Of a stretch of DNA of 64,000 nucleotides, positions 1-12,900 are shown piece by piece. Position numbers and translations under genes: made by a program. Source of the stretch: Nectonema munidae. Its lineage: Eukaryota > Nematomorpha > Nectonematoida > Nectonematidae. The notes under the pieces were generated by a model. It ran no database searches. It had not been told where the DNA came from and saw only the letters and a program-made list of their open reading frames with translations. Every line of letters begins with the position of its first letter. Within the stretch, counting starts at the first letter, position 1. Location: positions 1,161,501 through 1,225,500 of the forward strand of contig JAUIRK010000993.1 of NCBI GenBank assembly GCA_030549495.1, written 5' to 3'.

Positions 1-853
1 TTATTTATAAGAACTTTATAAAATTTGGATAGTAAACTTCTTAGAAAAATCAAATTTTGAAAATTTCTTAAATTTTCAATGTTTTTTCTTAAATTTATTC
101 GTTCTAATGAATTATGCATGAAGAGTATTTTCTTACTTTCGAACAACTTTTGATAATTGTATTTAATGAACGCTGCTAAAACATGCCTCTGAATAAATTA
201 TTATTAAGTTGTACTCTTTTAGAGAAATTAAATTTTAAAGACTTAGCTTTATTTGAAAGAACTTTGAAAGAAACGAAATAAAAGTTTTTTGAAATATAAA
301 TAGAATACATTCTTATTTGTGCCTTCTCGATGAAAACACCCCACCGTACCTTTTTACCTTTGCGTTTTTATTTGAAATGAAAGAGACCTTGTAATCAGGT
401 AAAAAATAAAAGGAATTTTTAGACTAAATAAATTTTATGGAAAATATAAAAAAAATACGAGGGTTTTATTTGATATTTTCGTTAGGCTGGTTAAAATTGA
501 CAAACCTGTTTATCATGAATATCAAATACAAGAAAAAGTAATAAACCTTATAAATTGTTTTACTGTTAATAACTTTATTCTTGCGTGCTTTTTTTTATTA
601 GGGTCTAAAATATTCCGTTCATAAAAAGTATCTATTGTTAAAGGATTTGATTTTATATACTGGTTAGTAGTAAAATGAGTGAATATGGTTTTATTTGACT
701 TACTTTTGTGATCATTATTAAAAGCTACTGCATCTCATTTGTTGAAAATAAAAAAATGTGAACTTATGATAAAATCACTCATGAGAGTAATGCACACACG
801 AAAAACGAAGTCAAAATTTTCATTATTAAAATGATTTAATTCTTCTTTTTCAG
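1..853. other. intron or upstream DNA, nothing recognised but a SINE tail
   Basis: AT-rich DNA without a convincing exon. The exon at 854 needs a preceding exon with the start codon in phase 0; no candidate could be supported here. Confidence 0.6.
317..362 (+). repeat. 3' fragment of the tRNA-derived SINE
   Basis: Only the tail of the repeat (gccttctcgatgaaaacacc and a few bases either side) is present; the tRNA-like head is missing. Same family as 5029-5175. Confidence 0.7.
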
Positions 854-952
854 ATTTCAGAAAATGAATTCTTAATCGACTTTCTTAAAAATAGCGATGA
901 AAAAGAATTATTAACCAAATTACAATCTATTGTCCTTTGGAATTATGGAAAG
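854..952 (+). CDS. HUWE1: HUWE1-like exon 1 of window (before DUF908)
   Basis: 33 codons, phase 0 at both ends; acceptor tttttcag, donor gtaagc. The end LQSIVLWNYGK resembles QQIKTWNIGK near residue 50 of human HUWE1. No in-frame ATG that could begin the protein is in the exon, so the initiating exon lies upstream. Confidence 0.85.
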
Positions 953-3900
953 GTAAGCTTTGTTTTTCATATTTTAACGTTTTTTATTTACGTTGATTTA
1001 TGCTGAATATTTTAATTTATTAATGAAAAACATAAAATTACCCTCAAGGATATATTATTTATTGTGATGCAACCAAACCAGAATACAATTCCGATTATGA
1101 TTATGATATTCATCCCCAAAAAGGATTCAGATTCTTCTTGATTTGAAAAAATAACTTTTAGTGGCGGGTTAGCACTTTTAGTATTCATTCCCATATGTAA
1201 ATTTATGAGAGGCAAATGATACACTTTATTGAAGTTTTAAATTTTAATTTAACTAATCCAGCATCATTCGGACTTTTCCAGATTAGCCTTTTCGTTTTAT
1301 TGGACATGTATTTGGTTTAAATACGCCAAACCTACTTACTAATCACCATATCTTCAATTTAAAATATTATTTAATTTATCTTATGAACTTTTTTTTATAA
1401 ACTCGTCTTTGGATACATTTTATTATAAAGTTTTTAGGTTAAACTTTTAACTACTTTTTTATATTTAAAAAAAAACTCATGTTTTTGGAAACAAAATCAG
1501 TTTTGGATCACCGATAGTACAGGATTTCTCTATTCTGGATTAGTGATAGTCAATCGAGGAAGATGGTTGCCAATAGTTCTCACAGAAGCGCGTATTGTTA
1601 CAATTTTTAGTGGTCAGCTTTTTAAATGAATTTAACTCAAATGTACTGATTTTTATATAAGCTACATAAAAAGAATTCTTTAAAGACTTCGATCACAAAG
1701 AAACTTTTGTTATGATGCAGATGTTATGATAGTCAAAGAAAAATTGAAAATAAACATTTAACTCTTTGCTATGATCATATTAGTGAATCTATCATTTCAA
1801 TGTTTTGAAAAATAAAAATAACTTTTTATTTTTCAATTTATTTTAAATTAATTTTCTTATTTTTCATTTTAAATAACTAAGAACATTGAAATGCACATTA
1901 CTCTTACTTTGTTTGAAAAGATAAAGATTTCAAAAATTTTACGATTTCGGTTCGTTTAGCTTTTTGAAATAAATGAATAAAAATTAATTTTTTTATTTTC
2001 CTTTCTAAGTGAAATACAGCGCATTATTTTCAATAAGTTATTTCGAAAAGTTTTGAAATTTCGGTATATTTTTGTAAAAATTTGTACCCAATAATGTTTG
2101 AAAGAGTTTTGTAAATGTTCGTACATCATCTAAAGTTCATTTATTAATCATTTAGTGCGAACTTCTACATTGGATTGATGTTTTGGACATGTTTGATCGG
2201 ATACTGGAGCAAGCAACTGCCAAGCCCCCAGGCTCAACATGGGTCATTAATTGTGACTTACCTGAAAATGAATCAGTATATTTTCATATCTTCTCTCTTC
2301 CTTTCATTACAAAAATATCATCTTATCACTATTTTTTTTAGCAAAAACAGCTCGTCTTTTATATTATATTTTTTCTGACCCATCTCATTGAACATAGTTT
2401 CTCCAGACACTTATTCAACTCCATCGAAGTAAGGAAACTTTTTTGAAATATTTTATTTGTATACAAGTTCTCAATGCCATAAATTTTTTTATTGCAAATA
2501 ATAGCAATAAAACATCTTTTCTCTGAGGTGCTAAACATTATCTTAGAGGGAGTCGGAAATTTTTTCAGACTCGTCTCCGCTGCGTAATCCACCTCTGGCT
2601 ACGCCTCTACTGGGGAATATTGAGTTTCAACTCTAAAGCAGCATTTGAGTGACTTCATGTCCAATAGTCAGGATATCCGTAATTTTATACGCATCCTCTG
2701 AACATCTCCTTTTAACTCTTTGAGGAATATATAAAATCTCATTGAAAAAGAACGCAGGCTATTAGTTTTCAAAATTATTCTTCTCTAATGGTTAATATTA
2801 CCTATAAATTGAGGTAAATTAACCACTCCATATATTTTTGAAGAGTTATTTTATTTTGGTTTTCTCTTAATTTTTAATATTTCATCAATAGCTCACCATC
2901 AACCCATTAATAAATATTTGCTGATTCCTAGAACATTACGAAACAGAAAGTTTTGTGCAAATGCTCTTTGGCTCCAAACCATTCTTACTATAACCTAATA
3001 ATGTACTATTTGGCAAATCTTTTGCAATAAAAACCTTTTTTTGTGTTTTAAACTTTTTAATTTGTTTTTCTCCAAAATTCAGATGTGAAAAAACGGAACG
3101 TTGAAATGTCTATCTACAATTATCTAATTTATAGAAATACCGAATAAACCAATTTTGAAATATATAATATACTATTCATATAAAGAAATATATAAATTTG
3201 TAGTTATTTTGAAACTTACGATGCTAGGATATTTTAATCGTATAACCATAATGTGTGCATGAAAATGAACATTTTTTCAATTTCACAATTATTTCTCTGG
3301 TTACATTTCAATCTCCTTGATCAAATGGTAAGACTTTACACCATCAAAGGAAGTAGCAGAAGGTGTCCAGTCTATGCCTTCTACAATGTAAAAGAGATCT
3401 TGCTCTGGTAAATACTTTGATTGTTTACAAAATCGTATGCAAATCAAATATTAGTCGTCTACATTTTATTTGAATTGTTTAAGAGCTCTGTGAAATTAGA
3501 AATCTACAACTTCTTGATCAGATTGACTGAGTCGATAGGCCTAAAAAACTTCGTTTTATTTGCTCTACTTTGAGATGTCGTAATAGAGCAACAGAAAGTT
3601 GTAACAAACGTGGTAAAGCAATGTGTGGAAAATGTTCAATTAAAAGTTGCAAAATAGATTGTATTTAATAAAGATAGGGTTTTGCGTTAATTTTGATAAA
3701 TTTTAATAATACACTGTCTTTCTATTGTTAAAGAAACTTAAATAAAAAATGTTTTTAGACTCACTATACTCTTATATTTAATTTCGACGCACAGATGAAT
3801 CATGACTTGATTATACCTATCGTATGTAATAATCTCAACTTTTTTTAGTAAGTGTCCGAATTAAGCTCCAACATTATACCAGTGGGCCGCAACAAAACGG

Positions 3901-6900
3901 AAAATGGTATACATTGATATACTTAAAAATAGCGGATGTGCTTTTGTACCCAGGGGCGGCCCCTCATTGCAAACAAGGCATGCATTGCATGAGGCACATG
4001 ATGTGTAGACAAAAATTAAGGGCAGATCATAAATACAAAACTACTTTGCAACATATGTACAGTAGAATTAATAGATCAATAATTTGCAAAATCCTGACAG
4101 TTTCGATATCATATTGCTAGCCTTTTTTCCTGCAACCTTGCTATGCGGGCCTCAAAACTAGAGGTTGGGACCGCATGCGTCTCTAAGGGCCGAGGCTGAG
4201 AACCACTGCTATATATAATGAAGTAACCAAGAATCATATTTCTATATAATATTAGTTCAATATATGTAGCATAGCGGATAATGCATGTATAATTAGAAAA
4301 TTTATTTGTGTAAAAAACTTCAGTTACAACAGATAGGAGACAGTGATGTTACATTCTTAATTAAATATTTTTTAAATGGTGTTCACTGCATACAATTTTC
4401 ACATTTATCTCTAAAATAACTTATCTTATTGTTAATTAATTATAAAAACATGAATATTTTTCCAACATCTCTCTTTCCTCTCTGTTGAAATGATTAATTA
4501 ACAAAAGCTGCCTGATTGCCTTCCATTGGCTAAGCTTGTCCATGGATATAATATTTATGTGTATTATAATAAGTGTTAAATTATATAAACCAGCGATTGA
4601 CATCAATTTTTTAGCTGGTCCGTGTTGAAGTCTATCTAAGGTTTTGCGCATCCCAATAAAATTCGTTTGTATGAAAATTTTTGTCATAGTACTAAATTGC
4701 AATTACATATATCTCTTTCATTGCACTTAGCAAAAATGTAAATTTTAATTACTCTCAATTATTTTAACTATTTTTTAAACACTCCTTTTTAATGTAACTT
4801 CAAAATTTTCTTACGTTTTGAAAACTTTATCGAAAATTTTAAAGATGGAGCAGGCCACATAAAAAGTTGTAAATCATGTAAATTGCTAATCTTATTTTTT
4901 ATTCTTCTATACTTAGAGACGATAACCCATAAAAACGCAAAATTAATCAAGGCAGAATATATATTGAATATTTCAAGTGATAGCAAAAGTACTTAACATC
5001 AAAATATAAGTGCATTATATTATAGTATAGGGCATGAGTAGGGTTGGTTAGATGCTGGATTCGATAACTCAAGGTCTTGGGTTCGATCCCGCATCAAGCC
5101 TACTTTTCTCATAGTTCGATACAAGCGGCGCAATTGTGCCTTCTCGATGAAAACACCCTTGATACCTTTATCTTATTATGGTGTGTAATTTTTTTAGCAA
5201 TTAGTTATTTATTGTATAGTTTTTAGTATAGTGTTAGAGTAGGATTTAATTAAAAACATTGTTCTCCTTATAAAAAATAAAAATATAGTGTTATATATGC
5301 TTTTGTGTGTTTGCAACACAATGACCAAAGCCTAATGTCGAATCGTAATAATGTCTACGTTACAGAAGGTCGAATTGCTATTATGTCGAACAGAGCCGGC
5401 CTTAGTGATTGCGGGGCCCAATGCAAAAAATTTTTGCGGGGCCTAGCATGAGCGAAAAGCAATTAAAAAATACATAAAGTTTATTTTATCTTTTTAACTA
5501 CAAAATCAAATTAGCTTTATTTTGCGAACTTTTCGTTCAGCAAAATTATGTACAATATTATCAAAGTTTTGATCTCTACAAAGATCACGCTCAATTGAAA
5601 GGATGGCCAAGTCGTTCAATCTATCTTCATCTATTGTTGACCTTAAATAAGTTTTGATTAATTTGAGACATGAAAAACTCCTTTCAGCAGATGCCACAGT
5701 CACAGGAATTGTCAAAAAAATTCTAAGTGCAACAAAGTAGTTAGGAAAGGCAGTGTATCTCTCGTTATTAGAAAGATAAGTTAAAATTTCTATTGGAGTC
5801 TTGTCTGTGTCTGGTAAAAAATGTTTTAATGACTCGATTTCGTCAGCTAAATCAACTCCACATATATCTGTAGACTGATCAATTGAAGAAGTTAATGCTT
5901 GTTCAAGATTTTTTGCAAGCTTTTGTATATCATCACGTCGAAGGCTCTTAAAACTAATAAGAAAACTAAACAAATTTACATTTGATTTTAGCTGTTCAAA
6001 TCTTGGCTCTAAAGATTGGATTGCAGTGTCTATAATTCTGTTAAAACAATTTATTCTGTAATCATCTTGAGCATTGTTAGGGGTGTAATCTTTGGCAGTT
6101 TCATCAAAAAACCTCTTTCTTTTTTTCTGACGCTTGACTGGAAAGATCGTATCGACTTCCATGTTTTCAGCCAATTCTTTTGCCACAATCAAAATATGGG
6201 TAAAACCGTTAATTCTCAAGTTTTTGAGCCAGGTTAACACCTTGTTAAATGAATCCATTGAAGCACTTAACCATCTTTTTGTAGATCCTGCAAATATTGA
6301 GTATACACGTTGAATAACTCCAAAAAAAACTCAACGCATCAGGGCATGATTTAGTCATATCTGCTATAAGTAGATTATAATTATGGCATGCACATGGAGT
6401 AAAGAATGCTCGGTTGTTGATATCCAAAAGCCGTTTTTGAACTCCAGAATAAACACCTTTCATATTAGCGCCATTATCATACCCTTGGCCACGAATATTT
6501 TGAACATTTAATCCAAATTTTTCAAGAACATTTACCAAAACATTACATAGGTTTTTTCCAGAAGTACTTTCAACAGGAAGAAACTTAATAAAACGTTCAT
6601 AGACAGCTACTGATTTTTTTACATTAACTCCATCAGATACATACCTCATTGTTAATGACATCTGTTGTATATGACTTATTTCCGGTGTACAGTCTAAAAT
6701 TACAGAAAAATACATCGCGTTCCTGACATCTTCAAGTATATCATTTTGAACAGCTTCAGCTAAGATAGGAACAAGTTCATTTTGAATTCTTTTTCCTAAG
6801 TAATGATCATGAATCTCAGAGTTTTTTACACGTCGTAGATATTCCCCCATCACTGGATCAAACTTTGCAACTAATTCTACCAGACCTAAAAAATTTCCAT

Positions 6901-9900
6901 TATTTTGTTCCCCAATTTTTTCATTAGAACCTCTGAAAGCTAAATTACGCTCGACTAAAAACTGTACAATTGCAACTAATCTTTGAAAAACTTGACTCCA
7001 ACGCTTAGTCTCATTATGAAGCAATTCTTGTTGAACTTTGTCAATACAACTTTTTTTACTTAGTCTTGCGCCAGCTTCCCAGCAACTAACCATAGCTTCC
7101 AAATGCCCTGATGACTTCTCATGTTCTGCCAACCTTATGCCACAAGTTGGCCAGTGATTGAATCCTTTATTAGCAAACAAGCTTCCCTGTTTCCCCAAAA
7201 GTCGGCAGTAAAAACAAAAAATTTTATCTGTTGAAACAGAATAAACTAACCAAGGTCGCAAAATACTTTCTCCATTATTTAATTTTCGTTTGCAGTGATA
7301 TTTTGAAAATCGTCTACCATCTTTATTTTTAGGAAAATCTTCTAATATTATTTCAGTTGGACCTTTATGTAACAAAAAATCTATCGAAGATCTATCCATG
7401 TTTTCAGGCCAATTGGCGGGATCATCAAAGTTTTCTATTGATATATTATCAAAGCAAGCTGGTACTGATGAATAATTGTGATGATTTTTCAAATTTTTTT
7501 CAAAATCCTCTTTTACATTCTGACTAGAAATAGGCAAGTTTTCACCTTCAAAATTTAGTTTCTTAAAAAACAAATCTATGGCTCCTTTCTGTTTATTAAT
7601 CATAATATCGTTCGCTTTTTTCTTCATCTTTTTTTCCCAGCCAGATGTATACTTTCTGCCGATGTCTCTTGATCTTTTTGGAAACTTTTTTTCCATTTTC
7701 GCTATGCAACTTCTAAAATAAAGATTTCTAAAATAAAGAGAACTAATTTTAAAAAATCAGCATCTTAGAATTATTAAAATATTCTAAATAAAAAGCATGT
7801 TAAAACTCTTATTAGGAATTTAAGCTATTTTTTTTATTAAAAAAATAATTATAATTATAATAATTGACATTTAACACTTTATACTTTTTATTTATTTTAT
7901 ACTTTATAAAATTTTACTTTTTTTACTTTTTTACTTTTTTTACTTTTTATACTTTATTACTTTTTATTTTTAAATTGAGCAAAATAATTCTAAAAAACTA
8001 TAGAGATAATTCGAAAAATCTATCTAAAAAAAAATTTTTACTAAAGTTATTAAATTAATAATTAAATTAAATATTTAAAAATATTATAATTAAATAAGTT
8101 GTTATTTACATATGTTTTATAAAAGTTATCAAAACATAATATTGTGGGGCCTAAAAAGAGCGCGGGGCCCAATGCGGCTGTATCGGTCGCAGTGCCTTAA
8201 GGCCGGCCCTGATGTCGAATGTTCTGTTTCACTGGTTATTCCGCCATATGTCTGTTATATATGAGTAGTGTAGTTAGAAAAAGCCACTACCTAAACCCAA
8301 CTATAACTAACTAAAAAACTAATGAATCAACTAACAAAGTTTTAAAACAATTAGTAGGATTTAAATAAATAATTTAAAAATTAACTCGGGAAATGTCGTT
8401 TTTTTACAATTGTTATTAACTCGACAAATATCGGTTTTGTGCGAATGTGCTCTCGATAACTTGATATTTTTAAAAATTATCTTGTGCATCTGTTTCATGT
8501 GTCTGCATATCTGTTATCCAAGTCTTAGGACTAAGGATAGCTTCTGTCTGTGTATGTATATATAGGGTGATGTGAAAAATACATTATTTTGACTACATCT
8601 ATACTTAGGTATATATGGGTGACATAGTTTTTGCAGTTAGAAAGAAAACGATAAATAATTTTTGTATGATATTTTGTCTATTACAATTGAAGAAAATTGT
8701 TAGAGGAGAAATAAAGTAGATATTTACGATATTTTATACGTTCCTATAAGGTGTTTATTTATTTTTATCATTTTTTTCATAATCATCATTGTTTTTTTAC
8801 AGCACTTAACTGCTCTCTTAAATTCAAGTGACTTAAACATAGTTGTTTCCGTTTTGAACCTTCTTTACGTGTTCAGGTATTATTTTTTGTTTTATGTTCT
8901 TACTATTTATAAATGAGTTATTATATATAATTAGTTTAACCAACTAAGTAACAAACGAATAATGTTGGTTGGACATGCTTGATTGAAAACGTCCTGTTAC
9001 CGTTTTTTGTGTCACAGAAATACGGTATTTAGATAGGTATTACTGATAATAATGTATTTTATCTACATAATGATTGTGTAAATAAGTTGGAATAATTTTT
9101 CGCCTATTTTTATCAGGCTCTACAATTCTCTATTTAAGATTTTTACTCCATTTTTTTTTCATTGTTGTTGTTCTCCAGATTTCGTTATCTCACTATAAGT
9201 GTTATCTGTCCGTCAAAAAATTAATTTTCTATATTGAGTAAACATTTTTCCAGTATTTTTCAGCAGGATTATTTGTGGAAGTTTCGTTACACTTTCGCAG
9301 TGAAGTAAATGTGGACTACGCAAGATTGCGGAGTCCGAAGGAAACATATTATTCAAATATTGGTATGCTGACATAACAGAAAAATATTATATATTTTTTT
9401 ATTCAAAATAATTGACTAATAGCTCTTAATTTACATACATTGATAGTAATATTACTAGTAAAACTTAATTTTAACACTTTTGTTTTACTTTTATAGTTGT
9501 GAAATTACCTCTTTTTATTTTAACCCTTTCATTATCAGAGAAATCAGACGATATTTATTAAAAAGCAGAAGATTCATATTCAAAACTATTTGAAAAAGCA
9601 GAACAAGGTAAAATTGTTGTATCATATATGATACACTGGTCACGAAAGGGTTAAATTTTGGGCTTTTATGTGTCAACAAAATTAAAAATATTTTTTTTCG
9701 AATAGCAAAAGATCATGCTACATCAATCGCTTAAGCAGTCGTCAGAAGAATGCCCTTCTCTTACCAATATATCATTTAGCAGTTGTAAGTTAATTTTATT
9801 TCATATCCATAATTAATTATGCATTTTTTTCAATTATTTTTACATCTCATGAGACATATATCTGAAGCTTATTTGAACAAGTCCCCTTCGATCATGATCA

Positions 9901-12900
9901 GAATCCATGGAATTATATTTTCCATAATAGTTCTTGTAATCCTTCTTTCTTCCGAACTATTTTTAATTAAAATTTATTCAGAAAATGGAAAGTATCATTT
10001 TATTTTATCATTAAATTATTTTTTTACATAATTAATTTTATATTGAATACAAAATATTAATTTTACTTGAATTTTATTTTTAGATATTTTTTGATCGTAA
10101 TCTATTTTTGCCATGTGTAATTTGCAAAGGGGTTTTGTAAGTGCACACGTTCAACATTACACATTTCTGCCCCATAATTTGTTTTGGGACCATATCTTTT
10201 TCTAGAAACTTTCATTTGACCAAGAAAGCTGAAATGATAAAAATCTTTGTTAGCTTTATTATTTGTATAAGTATATACTATGATACTTTTCTTAGGTAGA
10301 TGTTGTCAAGATATATGCTCTTATTAATATTTTGTAATATTTATAATTCTAGAGTTGGGGAGGAAAGGAAAATGGTTTTGATCTTGCACGCTGTTGTAGA
10401 AACCTTGATATTAGTGTAAGTTATTTCTTCTTAGTCTTCGCCATATTTCGCTTGTTTATCATCTACTTTTTATAGGAGTATCCTGAACATGCAACTAATT
10501 TATATTATGCCTATTATCCTTCTTCTAAACAAGAAAATAAGAATCAAGTAATGACATTTTACTATTTCGCTATACAAAGCTAAATGTTATATAATAAACA
10601 AAATTAATAATAATATGATTAACCAACTAAACCAATAAAAGCAATCACTAATTATTCTCTAATCACTTTTTAAACAGCATAATAAAAGTCTCTATTAATA
10701 ACTTTTGTTAAAAAATAAAAATCCTAAAGAAAGAAGATATTGAATTTTAATGTAAAAATATGAGCTTTTCTCCCTTGGTTCCTTCCAATTTCTTTCTTCT
10801 ACTTGAGTAAACTTGCCCCCACAACTAAACGTCGGTGAAAGGCAAAACAAAATTGGCATATCATGTTATAAAGTAAAAATATAGATATTCAAAAGTTGAG
10901 AAGAGGTGTCTAAAATATTTGTTGAGGCATTATTGAGCAGTCCTTAACTCCATTTATGAAGTTAGTATTTTTTTGTATTGTAAGAAAAAAGGCAGCTTTC
11001 AATAAAATGCTATTATATGTACCAAAGCTTCTTTTACTCTTAATAGCTCTAGTGTAAGCACTTTATTTTGTTTATTTGGCTGGCTGATAAAATCGGTGAA
11101 CAATAAAAAATTTGCCCGATATCAATACAAATATCGATCAAACATAAAAATCGATTACGGCGATTAAATATATTTCTATCTTACCAATTATATGCATAGA
11201 CGAATCAACTAACTTTTGTAATGATTAAACAACTAACTGACTAATTAATTTTTTATTTGAAAATAAATGTGACTAGTCAATTTTTCTAAATAACCATTTC
11301 AACAAAGTAATAAGTACCTAGATGAGTTGTTTTATATTTTAATTTTTTAACTTTTATAAATATATTTTTAAAAATCTTTTTTCAATTACTTTTATTATTA
11401 ATTACCTTGTCAAATTTATAGCGATTGATCTTTTATTGATTGGATGTTTTATTATGAAGCACTAATTATAAATGATTATATAACTCCTCTTGTCTTTAAT
11501 TTTTATAATCTCTCAAAACTCAGATTTTAATTTGTTCTTTGCAATTTTACGCTTTCAGAATATCGACACAAACTTAACTGTAATAGATGTTGAAAATGTG
11601 GACAAAGTATGTTTAAAATTTTTGTAATTCCATCCATGCTAAAAAAAATGGAACACATTTTTAATTTACTTTAAGCTGGTTGGAAAAAGTCCTTTGCCAT
11701 CACACATTATGCAAGATTTACTCAAAAAATTCAGTATTCCTGAAGAAAAACAAGTTTTTTATACCTGACATCTCTAATTTTGTGTATATCTACTTTATCT
11801 TAACTTTTCAAGGTTGAACTCTTCACCAAAATCCGCTTGTCCTACTATTTTCCCAACCATGAAATGAGAATGTACTCTGTTTTTGCTCGACTCAGAGCTA
11901 TCTCCATCTTGAGTATATTCATCTTTACCTTCATTCTTTCATTTTTATTTTTTCTGCATCCCCATACTTAACATCCAGAGCACACGTTACTCGATCTCAT
12001 GGCGCATATTTTCAAAAAAAAAGTTATCGTGAGCAATGCGTCTTCTTATTCGTTAAACACTAGTGCGCTTAGACATTTGTTGTTCGATACTAAAATTATT
12101 TTACTTATTTCAAGTGATCTGCTTAAACGCTTAATATAACAGCTGAAATTTTACCAGTGTGGGATAAAAAAAAAATCTAAGAAATGATCATAACATTATT
12201 CAATAAAAGAAATCTATAAATGATAGCATAGATAGGGCAGGGGTCGGGAACCTATGGCTCGCGAGCCAGACATGGCTCTTTTGATGACTGCATCTGGCTC
12301 TCAAATAAATTAGGTGGCCTTCAGGATAAAGGGAGGTATTGCGATAATGCATATCCTTCTTGCCAATTCTACACTCTCTTAATTTCGTCATCATTACGAA
12401 TCACGACGACACAAATAAAACTGATGATGATGCAGACTTTGCTTATTAATAAATAACTTCGATAAAACAATGTTGTTTAAAATAAATTCAGAGTCTTATA
12501 CTATAAAATTGTTGGTCTTCTTTTTCCATTTAATTGTACAACATTTATGAAAAATTTTATTGAAGAAAAAATTCAAAAGTTTTTTAAAACTTAAATTATT
12601 ATAAGAAGAGTAGGATGGATTTTGTTGTTTAGTTTTCAGACAATTAACAATTCTAGGCCTCAAGAAGGAAGTGCACAAGGCAAATCGCTCTGAACATCAC
12701 ATCGATTTCTCTGTTTTGTTTTTAATACAACAAAGCTGGAAAAACCTACCTTACAAAGATAAGTCGGCAAAAACAGACTAAACAATCAGAGAGCTTGTTC
12801 TTCAAGTTTTAAGTAAATATAATGATATTTTACCCAAAATTCTTCAAGTGTCACAAACTTAAAATTATATGCGGCAGTTGAATCACATTTAAATCTATAG

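Larger units (their letters stand above)
5391..8211 (-). mobile_element. nearly intact hAT DNA transposon with 8-bp TSD
   Basis: Ends are CAGAGCCGGCCTTA and, in reverse, CAGGGCCGGCCTTA, followed on both sides by a similar GC-rich word (GCGGGGCCCAATGC) that stands out in this AT-rich DNA. The 8-bp target duplication ATGTCGAA is perfect at 5383-5390 and 8212-8219. It carries one minus-strand transposase reading in two frames. Perfect TSD and long open frames indicate a recent insertion. Confidence 0.95.

Noticed and set aside
5080-5090. tRNA gene suggested by a good B box
   Set aside because: The head does not fold as a complete tRNA and the same sequence recurs with a fixed tail, which is a SINE.
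7864-8058. 64-codon frame, rich in Phe/Tyr/Leu
   Set aside because: Low-complexity AT-rich DNA inside the hAT element on the opposite strand to the transposase; no motif.
9301-9362. A possible HUWE1 exon reading SEVNVDYARLRSPKE in phase with exon 4
   Set aside because: The exon at 9706-9784 gives a far better match (SKRSCYINRL) in correct phase on both sides. The stretch at 9301 would leave a phase that no later exon accepts.
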